DNA of 64,000 nt from NCBI GenBank assembly GCA_007844125.1, contig CM017563.1:16848960-16912959 (forward strand). Reading direction: 5' to 3'. The DNA is from Sinonovacula constricta (lineage: Eukaryota > Mollusca > Bivalvia > Cardiida > Solecurtidae). The notes below the pieces were generated by a model. The model made no database searches and was not told the origin of the DNA. It saw only the letters and a program-made list of their open reading frames with translations. Shown here in pieces: positions 33,961 through 47,375 of the stretch (position 1 is its first letter; every line of letters begins with the position of its first letter). Made by a program: the position numbers and the translations under genes.

Positions 33961-36900
33961 TGTAATTCACATCGTTCCTCTACTTATTTTCATATTATAT
34001 TTGATTTGCGTTGCGGTGGGGTTGTACACAAACATTTTGTCTGGGGTCTTTCTCCGTTATCTCTCCAAAATGCTGAAGGTCGCTAAAATGAGCTCACTCG
34101 TGTTGAAAGCAAGAACAACCGAACCTCAAACAACAAACTATAACAATGAATTCAAGTAATTGCCACAATAACTAAGAACAACATATAAGCATGTTGTCAT
34201 ACTCGTACACTTTATGGCCCTATCAGATATAACTTAGTCAGAGCAAAGTTTGTTTCTCGACATTTGTGATTCATTGCATAGTTATTAAAATTTATTTGTT
34301 CCGTTCCTGTAATTTACCCGCTGTTTTCTAAACCTCTTAATATTATATGCAAAACAGATAGACATGTCAGTTAATTCACTCTTTGATGAGCCATGTATTG
34401 TCTTCAAAAAAATAAAGCTATTACATCTATAGTGCCCGCAAGAAAATATATTGTTAATGAAATATCGGTGAATGAAAAACTACTGCGGTGTCATTATTAC
34501 AAAGTGTCCATGTAATCTTTATTTGTTTATGTATCTTTTAATATTTCATTTATTTATATGTATTATGGTGATTACTTCCCCAATCTGATTACGCTTAAGG
34601 ACGGTAGGGAAGAGTGATATAATTTTGTTGCAGTGGTTATTGACGAGGCCAGCTTTGACAAAATATACTTTCTATCACGGTATACGCATTACGACTTTTG
34701 AACAATTAAATAATACTTTTATAGTTAAAAGGTAACTAACATATTTCACATGTACCGTCTGTCTAAGCTTATTGACTGGCAACTGTAACTTTATACCAGC
34801 CAATGAAGATGACAACGGTAATATTCTGCAGGAAATAAGCAGCTGTTTTTATAAATCCTGTTTAGAGTTTCATTCTGCATCTTATTTTATGTTCTGTGTC
34901 TCTTTATATGATTTTCTTTACTCTATTTTAAGATGTGCCAGATATGTTCAACACAATTTCAACTAACATTGTTTTTCCTTGAACTTACCGATCTTCAAAT
35001 CCAAGAGATTCGCAAATAACAAAATTAGTAATGTTTCAGAGCATTTTCTCTGGATGTGTTCCTTGCTATGCATACATTCTAGAAACATGACTATGCTGAA
35101 CGTCAGATTTTAAAATATTTAAAATTTACTAAATTTATTAAACAATAAAGTAATTGCTATAAACGATCATCTTTTATAACAAAAGTATAATATAGTGTTA
35201 TACATTACTATAATGGGTCTTAGCAATTTTGGCTCGTTATTTAAAAAAAAATCAAACTTCTCAACAATAACGTTAATGTTTCTAGCAAGCTTATTTACCC
35301 TTTTATAGACATTATGTCGCCATAATAAACCCATGTGTATTATACAAAGATCATGAAAATGTATTATCTAATATTTCGATGGCATGTCCATTTAAACAAA
35401 ATAAGAACCTCGAGCATCACATGTCTATGCATCAGCCTTACTACCACTAGCTGAAATACAACTAATTAAACGTTGCAAACAATAGCTGCGAAAGAAATGA
35501 TTCTTGGCGTAAATTAAGAGCAGTCTCCGTAATTTTCAATGTAAACGATTATCAGTGGGAAGCACGAGACTGTCAGCAAAACTGTCATCGAACTTATACT
35601 AAGCAGATATACACCTACGTATATTTTGAACTTGCGCTTAAAGTTTTGCTTTATTTCACCCACAAATTATATAGGTGGTAGGCAACCAGAACAACCGCAT
35701 AGGGATGAAACCTGACTGTTTAATATAACACTATTGCTGCTTTGCAAATTTAATGACCAAATATAAGATGCAGGGCCTTCCATATTCTACCCAAGACAAA
35801 TTCTGTCTGAATCTATTTAGTAGGACCTTGTGTATTGCGAAGAGGAGTTAATAATAGTTGTATCTACTTAATTATTAGAAAAGTAGCTGGAGGAGTCATA
35901 GATCTGTCAGATTTCATTGTTTGTTCATATATGGGATCAGAGTGACAAAGCATTTTCCTAATGCCTAAAGCAGTATTGGGTGACTGTTACCATCAGCATA
36001 ATCATATATCCATCTAAACATAATTATACGAACATAACGATATCAAATCTACGGAACACATTTATCTATCGTTGTTTGTATGATTTACTCTAAGCTTTTA
36101 ACAGGTGAGATCTAGAAATGACGCCGATATTTGGTGAGAGAACTTCATAAAGGTACAGTGAAGATAACAAACAACGATATATTTAGTAGTAGGTAGAATT
36201 TGATTATTAATTCAATACAGAATTTTATTTGCGATCTTTGTCATGCAGATGAATTGCTTTGAGATCACTCAGATTATGAAAAAATATAAGAAAAGATACA
36301 GTAAAAAATCGAATTCGCTGAATTGAATCGACAGTATGCAGTTCTTAGCAAAAATATTATTAAGTGTTTAACTAACATAAGAATCAATAGGACAGAAAGG
36401 TACACAAATGTATTCAATGATCATGTTTATCAAATCATTAATTGCAGTATATTTTCTTCGAGTTAATTCTAAATTAATCGTAAACAAGTAAATTGACTTC
36501 ACAATCCGAGAAACATGTACTTCTTTAAGGGCATTGATAAGACTAGAGATCCATTTTCAGATAACATCACTTCATGTCGCAATGTTTTCTAGCCTGCCAT
36601 TGCAATACTGAAGGTAGAAACTAGAAACACATAATATAGGATTGACCTAGACACGTATATCTTCAGTCAAAAAACATTGTTTAAGAAAAATATATTAGGC
36701 CACATGCATTAACAAATCCTTTAAATCTGTATGTCGCCTTTTATCGTTTCGTTTTATAACTGATTGAGTATTACTATAATACAGGAATTGATAAAACAGT
36801 TATTGTCCGCAGCAAATTTTTCATGACTTTTCAAAAAATTTAAGAACTAAAAAAAATAACGTTTATATTTATAGAACATTGTGCCATTTAGTTATAAATG

Positions 36901-38160
36901 TAAGTGACTACTCGGCCAAACATTTGGAAAAAAGGTCATTAAAGAAGTAAATACGTAAAGCTTGATACACCGCTTAACAAACATTGGTCCCCGATTATAT
37001 AATGTAACATAAGCAAATGTTAAGACCCCTTTGCGGTTTTAATTATTGATACGACTGTGGGTTTCTAATAACGTTAGAGGGCTATTCAAGGAACACCTAC
37101 GACAACAAAGATCTAAATTAAATACAAGATTAACATAGTTTTGTATTAGTTGCTTTGAATCGGCGCAGTATGACCTATCAAGTGTTGGAGTGCCGTAAAA
37201 CCCAAATACGTCATAGCTGAATTGTCTACATTTGCTGCAAATCAGATATATTTGAACCGTTTAAAAATAACTTTATTTGTGTTCTTTTTTCCGACAAATG
37301 TTAATAGTCCATGAAAAAATGGGCCGTCTGCGGTCGAGGCTAGAGATGTGGATTTTATACTTCCTATGTTTTGCTTCTTAAAGTGAGTCCTGGACGAGAG
37401 AAAGAAGGTAATGTGGGAATATATTCCAGTCGACCAGCGAGGCGACGGAAATTCTACCCAGAATGTGTAATGGGAATTACCAAATAGCTGGACGTTCCTA
37501 AAACCACCATAATTGGGTCGCTGTTATTTATTTCTAAAGAGAATGCCCATAAATGTTCAAGCGTTGTAGTTCCAATTAATAAAAGCATACCATACATCCG
37601 TATACATGTTTGTTATCGGGCATACACAAAGAAAATTGTTGTGTTACGCAACAACATGCGCGTACTTATTTTTAACATGTTCAACAAATATACGGCTGTG
37701 CATTGAGTCGCTAATCTACATAATAATTTAAATTAAAATCCCAAAATATTGTAAGTCTGACAGCTTTCCATTGTTTGTATCAACAAAACTTGAAGTGAAT
37801 CTGCGTAGACTTGAATTGAATTTAGACCGATTATCGAGATATGATTTCGCAAAGTGATTGACACTTTTGTAAGTTGTCCAGGTAAAAAGTATCCCTGTAA
37901 GGACCAGTTACAATTAATATCTGGACAAAACGTATGTATGAATGACCATGCTTAGTGATATACGCGTCTTTCTGCTATATGCACATATGCGACTGAAAGT
38001 TCATTTAACTTTATTTGTCTGATTTATTTGTCAAATTGTTTTGGTAAGTTATCAGTTCAATACACCTAGACTATCAGTTCTGATGAATTTAAAGTATAAA
38101 AACATTATATAAGCTTGTCCAATATGGTTTGCCAATATGGGCATTCTCTGAATCGGACAC
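33961..38160. other. Upstream flank of CAP pseudogene
   Basis: AT-rich, homologous in patches to 6330-9900 (for example 35745-36120 against 8060-8420). Short open frames are not conserved between the copies. No gene supported. Confidence 0.5.
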
Positions 38161-38370
38161 TCGAACATACCCCCGCAAAGACACACAAACCGCACACAGG
38201 TATGTACGCATTCACTCACACATGCATACACACACACACACGCAGGCACGCACGCAGGCACACAGTCAAGTACGTACAAAATTTGCACACACATGCAAAT
38301 ACAGACGTTCTCACCCTCGCACGCACAAACATTCAAAAAGGCACTCACGGTCGTACGCACGCACACACGT
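38160..38370. repeat. AC/CG-rich imperfect microsatellite
   Basis: Imperfect ACACAC/GCACGC run. It produces long open frames in several phases, which are repeat artefacts. Confidence 0.85.
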
Positions 38371-38401
38371 TTTTCTTTCTGCTTTGTCCATGTTTTATCT
38401 G

Positions 38402-38431
38402 TTAGTTCGAGCTCTTACTTAGCAGCGGATC
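38402..38431 (+). promoter_or_regulatory. Conserved promoter block, copy 2
   Basis: 30-bp block containing ACTTAGCAGCGGATC, one mismatch to 9510-9539. An octamer-like ATGCAAAT lies further down at about 38695, where copy 1 has ATACAAAT. Confidence 0.4.
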
Positions 38432-38780
38432 GATATAAGCATTTAAATACTATAACATATTTCTTTAATATATTGCACTTTCCATACAACCATGCTGGCC
38501 TCATGTATTGCAAAACTAATCATCGTTGCAAGTTCTCGTCAATTACAATTGTACTATACCGTTTGGCACGCGTTTTACACGTGGTTGCATGTGACCGAAG
38601 TTAATTAATCGCCTAAGCTACTTTAATAATATAGATTGGAAATGATAAAATCTTCCAAATGAGCGATACAGCTGCACGTCTTTGTCTTTTCATTATGCAA
38701 ATATCCTACGGCATCAGACAAACTGCATTAATTAATACTATCATGTAAACTGACGGTGCCAGAGGCTCTACTAGCATTCT

Positions 38781-38788
38781 TATATAAA
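38781..38788 (+). promoter_or_regulatory. TATA box of the CAP pseudogene
   Basis: TATATAAA, 85 bp upstream of the retained ATG at 38866. Upstream sequence to about 38400 is alignable with the copy 1 promoter. Confidence 0.65.
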
Positions 38789-38865
38789 CGATGTTGTGTT
38801 TTGCATATATCATTTCCTTAGTTATCCGTATTATGTCACCATTCACAAAACCGTATTCAAGCAAC

Positions 38866-38877
38866 ATGGGTATTCAG
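38866..38877 (+). pseudogene. CAP pseudogene exon 1
   Basis: ATG GGT ATT CAG with donor gtaggt, identical to copy 1 exon 1. Confidence 0.8.
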
Positions 38878-39119
38878 GTAGGTCTCTTAATGTTATTTGT
38901 TGTTTTTCTGAACATGTTTTATGTTGTGTGTGTTATTTTCAAACGGACATACCCTTACCGTTAGTCTTTGCACACAAAGATGAGATTTTCAATACTAACT
39001 AATGCTATCCATTTGTGTTTATTTTACGGACAAAATACTGTGTCCAAACGACTTCTTTGTAGAAATTATTCACCAGCATTTAGAGTTTTGGGTTTCAAAT
39101 TAATCTGATTTCTGTTTAC

Positions 39120-39350
39120 CGTGTTACCTCTCTTTAAACCTTATGGAAGTACGAGGTTACAGATCTGTATATTGGTTTGCCCATCTAAGGCGCTCGTTTT
39201 ACCTATTAATCGTTCCAAAGGTGGAAAACGATTCTGATTTATCGATTTGTGTGATATATCGTCTCAATGTGTGTGATGTATCGTCTCTATTTGTAATATA
39301 TCGTCTCTATTTGTGTAATAGATCGTCTCAGTGTTTTGTCACTATTCACA
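39120..39350 (+). mobile_element. PLE 3'-end fragment in intron 1 of the CAP pseudogene
   Basis: Contains GGAAGTACGAGGTTACAGA and ATCGTTCCAAAGGTGG; the downstream part is a short tandem array of about 21-bp units (ATATCGTCTC core) at 39249-39333. A shorter piece occupies the same site in copy 1 at 10228-10285. Confidence 0.6.
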
Positions 39351-39374
39351 TTTAAAATTTAGCTAGCATACGTA

Positions 39375-42300
39375 CAGTTCTGGAACCGTAACAGTTGTCA
39401 CACGATACGATATACGTTACGGTTCGATACCATACACGATATGCATTACGATAGAAAATCTACACGTTACGATGCGATACGGTGTACGCTTCGATACAAC
39501 ATACTGTACGGTTTCCGTTTACGTCACGTTACACGAAATACCAGGGCAAATGCGGCATGCTGTTAAAGAAAATGCTCAATCAGCCTATTTATAATGTACC
39601 AACTCGGTTTAGTCCAAATCGTTCTGCCCCAATCGGCCCATTTCCAGCGCCTATAGGCGGTAATGTTTTCACACCTTTCAAATGAGACAATACAACTATT
39701 TCCGTCTAAATGGTAAAATGTGTAGGCAAATGATTAGTAAGTGAAGCCAATATGATACACTGTTTAAACATTGAACAATTGTTTAAAGATGTACCATGTT
39801 AAGACAAATTAATTTAAATCTGTAATTTACTAACATTCTTACACCACTTCTCTATACACGTATATTCCAATTTTCTACCCGTATTCCCCGCATCCGTATC
39901 TGCGTTTTACTGAAGTGAAATTTCACGGTCAAATTATATGTGCGGGGATCTTCATACATGTATGACATATCTTCAGACCGGATGCAGGTGTTGTGCACTA
40001 CAGCTAAATGACCACTGCCCGTCTAATTTGAATAGAAACGTTGTGTCATAAAAGTGTCAATCTGTGTGGGGGCTTATAATCACTCGCGTGATTTGTAGGT
40101 ACATGTACCGAATAATCTACATAAATGGACTAGCTGCTAGAAAATAAATAACATCAGAAACATGCCATTGTCTCATACTCTACCCTTTTACAAGCACTAT
40201 TTAAAAAAATTGGGTAAGGTATAATAGAATATGGGTCAATCGGGAAAAACACTTACCAAACTAAAAAGATAGAACCAGAGCTATTAAATAATAATAATAT
40301 TATTATGAGACAAAATTGGACAAACAACCGACAAATTAAACCTGGCTGTCTTAGTTGTTTACAAACATTTCAGACAATTTACGGAAAAAATAGACAACAA
40401 CTAATCAAAGAAATATAGAGATTAAAATACTAAAATACACATGTAAGGCAAAATAAAAAAATGGAGCTTGGAACTCACCATCATAATATAGCCTATGATT
40501 AAATATTATTAGACTCAGACCCGGATCCAGCTACCTAGGTGAAGAAGATAAGACCGCCCCCGCCGACAAAGCAGAACTAATAATACGCGCTCTTAATCTT
40601 TTTAGAATAAATGCATTTTATTCGACATTTAATTAATAATATAGGATAACACCTACATAAACTGAATTAAGACAATGTCCAACCGATATCATATCCAAAT
40701 CAAACAATGACTAAAGTTTCCAAACCCACAAGACACGTGATGGCGTGAAATCTCTTTAAAATCTAAACATTCCTAATAAACCCATTCTCTTATTGGCTGG
40801 ACTCCAATTTGGCGCAAGAATATGACTGCTCTTTGTTAAAAGGCATTACACCTCAAAGAAAGTATTTCTTAAAATGTTTACCATTGAAAAGTACGGGAAC
40901 AGTGTGTTAGTAGTTGAGCTTGGGTTGGTAATTCAGTTAGTTTAGTATATCGTATATAATATATATTTTAGTAGAGAATTAAATGTATTTAATGTCTTCA
41001 CGGTATTAAAGTGTTGTATTTTTATTAAATCTGCCTTTTTCCGCTGGTACAGAAAGCAAAGACACGTGTAAATAATATAGGTCATTGTAGGTAATCTCTT
41101 GCTATTGTGTGCTGCCTTAACCAAAACAGCACGGGGTTAAAGTATTTCTCTATGTCACAGTAAGGACAGTTCCTATTGGAACTTGCATTCTTCACCAGGG
41201 TAGCTTAATCATAGGTTTAATTAAAAACTATTCTAAGCTAACGATATTGTGGCAGTAAATATTGAACTTAGAGTCCTACCAACATATCCGAATATCTGAA
41301 TTTGTGCGTTATTTATTATATTTATTATATTAATTATAGCTCTTTCTCCGTGGTTTGGTATTCATCCTAGTTTTATAAAGGCCTTAGGGTCTTTTTTGAC
41401 AGGAGACTTTAAAGACTATATATGTCTGCTGACTTGCTTGATTTTGCAATGTTTATATATTATATCATTTTCTATTGTTGCCCCAACGGTATTCTTTTCA
41501 GTATCCATACTGACGTCAAGGTACATGCCGATGTGCGCTAGTTATTTTAGGAGAGTATGTAAATGGCTTCATCATCCTAAAAAGACTTACTAAGGACCAT
41601 TTCGTTATAAGAGGAAATCGATTTAAGAACAGACCAATCAACACCTCCGGTCAACACGTTTAAGGATCATACCAATCAACATAACGAGCGGCTAAATATC
41701 TTACTTCCTTTAAGATTAGTGGTGTCATAAAAGTGTCACCAATTAATTGGAATTAATACACGTGCACGTGATTGGCAGGGCGGGAAAATGTACGGAAATT
41801 AAGAGGGCATGATGTCAGATGTTTACTGTTATTTATGATACTAGCACATTGTTTTGCCAAACACATTCACACCTTAAACGTTTGATCACATCACTGGCAG
41901 AAGAATAGTTATATTAATTGGTTTGCTACACTTGTGAACGTACTTTTATTGAATTTTCGTCGAGCACTGAATTGCTTTTATTTATTTATTTAAATTCGCA
42001 TAAATGTGTATAAAATTTACGCGTTTAAATAATTGGCGAAGAGACTATATCAGTGTTGACTGTGTCCAGCGATGACATAGGTAAGCTAGCTTTACAATTA
42101 ACTAACTTGTCGGAATATCAGAGATGGTTCCACACGGTCCAATCATTTATTAACAATGTTGATTGTATATGAGCCATACCATTTGAATTCCATATTTGAG
42201 ACAAACCTCTTTTCCATAACCTGACATAGAGCTAGATTATGTTATAGCTAGTTTTTTTCCGGTTGTATGTTTATTCCAATTACGTCTTACTGCTCTTTAT

Positions 42301-42864
42301 TTTCCATAAAAGCGTGGGCAAATAACCAGAATCCTAGTTTTCACGAATATTTTCCTAAACGTCAATTCATATTCAATCAACGCAAATTGTCATTCAAGTC
42401 ATAAGTTCGAAGGTGTGCAATATTAATTTGCTCATCGATGGTATGCATGTACCGGAAATGTAATATATAGTTTAGTTTCTGTTTAGAACCATAAACTTCT
42501 TTTTGTATTTGTGAAGCATTTATTATGACATTTAAATTTCCTGTGAACTTTTGTATGAGCATGATAATGTCATTAGAAAAATGTCACAATATATTTATCT
42601 TTGTATCAAAGAATTTTGAGAAGGCACAGTGCAATTCTCCTTGTGTTACGTTACCATACTATACGTTCCGTTACGATACCACGGTCTTGTGATAAGCGTT
42701 ACGTTCCGATACGATACGATGTACCATTTACGATAGGGCTCGTTACGTTACTACACGATAGGCCTATTACGTTACACGATACGTTACGTTACCATACGAT
42801 ACGTTTACGATAGAAATACGCACGATATACGATGTTTTGGACAACTGGTACGGTGCCAGGACTG
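39375..42864. mobile_element. 3.49-kb Tc1/mariner-type element without recognisable transposase
   Basis: TIRs of 25 bp with 22 matches: left 39375-39399 starts CAGTTCTGGAACCGTA; right 42840-42864 reads inward as CAGTCCTGGCACCGTA. Both ends are flanked by TA (39373-39374 and 42865-42866), and CAGT plus a TA duplication is the Tc1/mariner signature. Copy 1 has the empty site at about 10289-10310. Subterminal regions (39400-39530 and 42640-42838) are dense in CGATACG/CGTTACG motifs. No transposase ORF was found. Confidence 0.75.
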
Positions 42865-43374
42865 TATACCTATATCTAGTGATTTTTATTTTCGTTTTGA
42901 AAAAATACAACAACATAACAACACTAGATTTAATACAATACACTTTAATAATGTTTTGACATTGTTTGTAATATATCTCGAGACTAATTTTATATAGGCA
43001 TACGTGAAGTAAAATACTCGTTCAACAATTCAGACAAACAAGAAAATTTAAACTTGGAAAGGTATGCCAGATCAAGGTATATACTTCTCTAGTTCTTGTC
43101 CTCTACGCAAGTTATGTTGTGCAATAAATTATCACTAATCTTTATTGAAGGTAATTGTTAACATGTATGGTTCTCGAACATAGCATTATTGTTCAGACAA
43201 ACATTAAGAGGACACGACATCGCTTATTCTCATAATAATTATATTTAAGAAGTAGAGTTTGGCGTTATATACCGCAGCATATTACTCGTTGTTGAGATCG
43301 TACTAGCCCTGATCTAATAAGAGTGTACATATGATAAGTTTCAAAGCACCTTAAATCATTTTATGAAACAGTTT

Positions 43375-43515
43375 AAGCACCCAGTCGGACCTTTTGCTAA
43401 AGCAACTGGTGGGTTTTCACTATTTTCTATAATGTCTCATCCAAGTTTTGCTGTAACTTATAAATTTGACTGGCATGTGAATACCTTTGTTTTCGTGATC
43501 ATGTAGTTTCCTTTG
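43375..43515 (+). mobile_element. PLE 3'-end fragment, diverged
   Basis: Contains AGCACCCAGTCGGACCTTTT and TGACTGGCATGTGAATACCT, matching the second PLE 3'-end subfamily. Confidence 0.55.
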
Positions 43516-43767
43516 ACGTATACTCTTCTATGGAGCTATAGTTCCTTCTACACAAGAAGATCATACTACAATCATTTTCCCTTGATCTCTTTAAAATATT
43601 TTGTCTTTGATTAAAATATTTATTTCACATCTTTTACAATCACGAATTGTGTGTTGCTATTCTATTTATCACTTCTGTCTTTTTAATCATGTTACAATTT
43701 AGCTCTAAGGATATGTCATCAGTTGGAAAGTTTCGATAAAAATATATCTTATTTCCTACATACCTGA

Positions 43768-43945
43768 TTGCATTGAGAAACCCCTTAAGCAGTTCAGAGC
43801 TCTGTAAAACCGTTCAACCGCCCTAGTCTGCTCTTTTGTCAAATTACCGTTTCAAAGTGGCATTTGTTTCTATTTATGTTTCGTTGTAACTGTTACATTT
43901 GACTAGCATATGCGTGCCTCTATCCTGTGCTTTTTTCAGCTTAAC
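43768..43945 (+). mobile_element. PLE 3'-end fragment, diverged
   Basis: Contains GAGAAACCCCTTAAGCAG, AAATTACCGTTTCAAAG and TTTGACTAGCATATGCGTGCC; same subfamily and orientation as the fragment 250 bp upstream. Confidence 0.55.
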
Positions 43946-44740
43946 AGATGCGTCTATACAAAATAATAAATAATCGTGCGAGATATCCAAGATTTTATGT
44001 ACATCGTAAGTCTGTCATGGAGCATTCATTCGAATGCGTTCAATTATGTTTACACAATGTGCCATGCTGTTTTTCTTCATACAGAGCATTGTGTCTGGGT
44101 GGAACAATCCTCTTACTTTAAACAATTATATAACGGTTTAAAATCGTCGGGAGAATCTTTTAAATACCAGTAAAAGACTTTGCGACGTTATAAATGAACT
44201 CTTGTCGTACGAGTCTTGCTTTAGGTATCGGATGATCTCCTTACCATTGTTTATTTGCGATTCTGTTGCAACGTATGTGCAACAATCTGCTCTAGCTCTC
44301 GTACATCTCAAGAAGCATAACTGAAAGCTTGTTATGCAAATTGTAAATGTTTGTCACATTACAACAACTGTACGATTGTTTTGTTTCTACGGATATCTCA
44401 GGGGTAATGCAAGTCGGGCATAAGCCAGCTTCCACCTAATACTTCCTAAGTAAGGGTCTGCAGTTATTGCTATTTAATAATTAGGTCTTGTTGACGTCGA
44501 AATGTTCTTGTGGAATAAATAAAAACAGAATGCGTGAAGGATAAAATAAACAAATAAATAAATAAAACTGTTCTTTCGTGATTTATCTTTTTTCAAATCA
44601 TGTATGTTCTTCCGTTTATGAAACACTATATATCAACATCACTTTTGGTACTTATGTTTCACATGTTAAGTTATTGTTATAAATCCAGCACCTAAAGCCA
44701 ACACGATATGTCTTATTTGCTTATTAGTATTTTATTCCAG

Positions 44741-44788
44741 ATAATCATCTTAGTATTCCTTGCAATTACTGCGATGGTCTCGGCAGAT
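44741..44788 (+). pseudogene. CAP pseudogene exon 2 (signal peptide)
   Basis: 48 nt, acceptor attccag and donor gtaaga. Encodes IIILVFLAITAMVSAD, still a good signal-peptide core. Confidence 0.85.
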
Positions 44789-46545
44789 GTAAGACACTAT
44801 TGTTGTACTGTTCTGTTCTTTCTTTCTAGTATAAGCGTGTTTCGTCTTTTTTTTAAATTACCAATTTTAACACTATCGGAGGAATTTCTAGACATGTGCA
44901 CGTTAAATCCTGTGACTTACAACCTCGTTTTGCCAAAGCACAAACCATGACTCACCTTTGTATCAATATACGTTCTTCCATGCTGATGATTTAAGACACA
45001 TTTAATATTACTTAGCTAGGTCTGTTTTTTTAAGATACTGCAATCAGTTGGCGACGGTTTTTCATAAAAAAAAAAACAAACTATAAATTACAATTTTGTC
45101 TAGTAAATTGTATGAATAGAAAGCGAAGTGGGTATTGCATGACACATTGCATAATAATGCTCGCTGATTAGTTTTCTAATAACCACTCAAGTCGACAACC
45201 GTGGTAAGATTGCCGCGCATTTGAACACACCACCGTTAAAACACTATGATATATCAAGAAAAAATATCCATTGTGTTTTACCCATAATAAACTATATGTC
45301 TTTTGTCCAATGATTAAGAAAACGTATTTTGACATATGGATAATACATGTACATGACACAAATTATTGAGCGTATTTCGAAGAGGGACTTAATTTCTTGT
45401 AAAAGCGATTCATCAAATGTCAAATAACTGCTTCATGTGTTGAATTTACCACTGAGCAAATTTCGAAGTACGACTGTATTTCTTCCACAAGCCATTGAGC
45501 TAATATTATGGAAATACTTACTCTGTTGACATTATAATAAATGTTATGTTGCAGTTAACAAATATTAAAGTATCTATGTCGGTAGTCAACATATTTAATA
45601 ACATGGAAATTACGTTTTACATATACATGTGCTCGAATATTAGGTAGCATGTATTAAGGCATAATTAAATGTACTTTTTGGGGGGTGGGCTGCGGTTGTG
45701 GTTGTGATGTGTTGAGAATGGTGCGAGGCTATCGCCTTACAAGCAATATTCCAGACAGCAGGAGCTTTTCTCTTAAATTGTTTGATTGATTTTTTCCAAA
45801 AGTTAGAATAATTTATTGAATAGTGCTACTATTCTTTCGCATTTTCATTTTTTTCTGTGTAAAAAAGGAGCTGACTGCGCTAAAATTATTTTTTTTATTT
45901 AAGGAAACACAACAGCTCTGTTAAAATGAATTAACTTGAATTGTTTGTATTGTGCTTAATAATGCCATACTAAAGGTGAGGTTCGCCCTGTTGAAATCCC
46001 AAATTTATCAAACAATAATTGCTGTAATTATGCTTTAAATATGTAAGAAACGCCTCTTATTACAGAGTCGAACATATGTTTTCATAATTTTACCTGATAA
46101 CAAGCTTTGTGTTTGGTATAGTTTTAGCGATATGCATGCCGTCTTAAAATCAACGAAGGAGCTTTCATTAGTCAATATGTAAGTTCAATTTATTAATACA
46201 AATTAAATATAATTTATATTACTAATAAGTTATTCGTTCTTCTTTAATCACGAAAAACACAATGCAGATCAGCAATATATCATTCATTTTCTAAGACAAT
46301 GTACATTTTTATCATTACAAATATATGGCAGGTAGCTGAAAGACTTTTGGTGGGACGATAAACCCAACAAACAAACATATAGAAATATCCCAGTTGCAAG
46401 GTAAATTATGTTTTCATAATTTGGTAACGTCACGTTTATACAATACGTGCTACTACTGCTTAAGGTTTCCTTCTGATACACATTTAACACTGATTGTATT
46501 TTATACAAAGTTATTCCGGTAAACACACTTCTTTTTTTATTTCAG

Positions 46546-46631
46546 AGCCCTCGGCATCAGACAAACTGGCAATTGTAGCAAGACACAATTTTCACAGGGC
46601 AGCGGAAGACGCAACTGACATGCTGACTATG
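46546..46631 (+). pseudogene. CAP pseudogene exon 4 with GC donor
   Basis: 86 nt, still encodes AIVARHNFHRAAEDATDM. The donor position reads ATG|gcagtt where copy 1 has ATG|gtagct. GC donors normally need a strong flanking consensus, which is absent here. Confidence 0.88.
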
Positions 46632-47088
46632 GCAGTTCACCTCTCTCTTTTAGCAATTTATCGTTTATTAGTATATTCATCTAGTTGTTTTAACAATTTA
46701 CTATCGAACAAAGGCTTTCCACTTTTGTGGCTATACCCGTTGCATTTATAAGAGATGCCGATTGAAAAGATACTTATGTCACGAATGTCCTAGCAAATCT
46801 AATCTGGTAACGATTGCAATAGAAATAAATGTTGCAATAAACAAATACATCTAGTAGTAATAATTATTATACGTAAGCTGATGGGCGCGTGTGGTTACTT
46901 TGGTAGATCAGAGAAGTTCGTTGTCAAGGAGGTTGACGTTTAGTTCTGGGACTAAAGAATAACACGTTTATACAGTCCAAAACAAATTAACATCGGCTAA
47001 AAGATTTTGTATTCTAAAATAATGTGAGATTATATTTACACACGAGAAAGTAAACTGGGAGTTTGAATATGATTTATTGAACCACCAG

Positions 47089-47206
47089 GTGTGGAGCGAT
47101 ACTATTGCGTTGCTGGCCGAAAAATGGGCTCAGACTTGTCCCTGGGCCCATGATTTAAATCGGGCGCGAGATATCTTTACCCAAACGACTTGCGACTACT
47201 ATACCG
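47089..47206 (+). pseudogene. CAP pseudogene exon 5
   Basis: 118 nt, open. Encodes VWSDTIALLAEKWAQTC. The donor is gttcgt instead of gtacgt, weaker but still GT. Confidence 0.88.
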
Positions 47207-47375
47207 GTTCGTACATGTAGCTATGTTGTTTGTTACATTTTTTTTCAGTTAAACGTATTTCCCCTCCTTTCGTATTTGAACAGACGTTACCCAAACATTT
47301 AATATTGTTCTGTTGACCTTTGTCAGGTTCTACGTTTTCTTAACTTTCTTTCGAATAGATACTGTTTTTGTTAAT

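Larger units (their letters stand above)
42867..44740 (+). other. Intron 1 of CAP pseudogene, part after the Tc1-type element
   Basis: Two PLE 3'-end fragments (below); the rest is AT-rich. 44590-44660 aligns with 11960-12030 of copy 1, where PLE-2 follows. Confidence 0.5.

Noticed and set aside
38052..38604. Overlapping His/Thr-rich and Cys/Val-rich open frames
   Set aside because: They are produced by an imperfect AC/GC repeat and are open in several frames at once.
39482..39685. 67-codon open frame inside the Tc1-type element, considered as transposase
   Set aside because: No DDE/D spacing or helix-turn-helix, and it starts within the CGATACG-rich subterminal zone.
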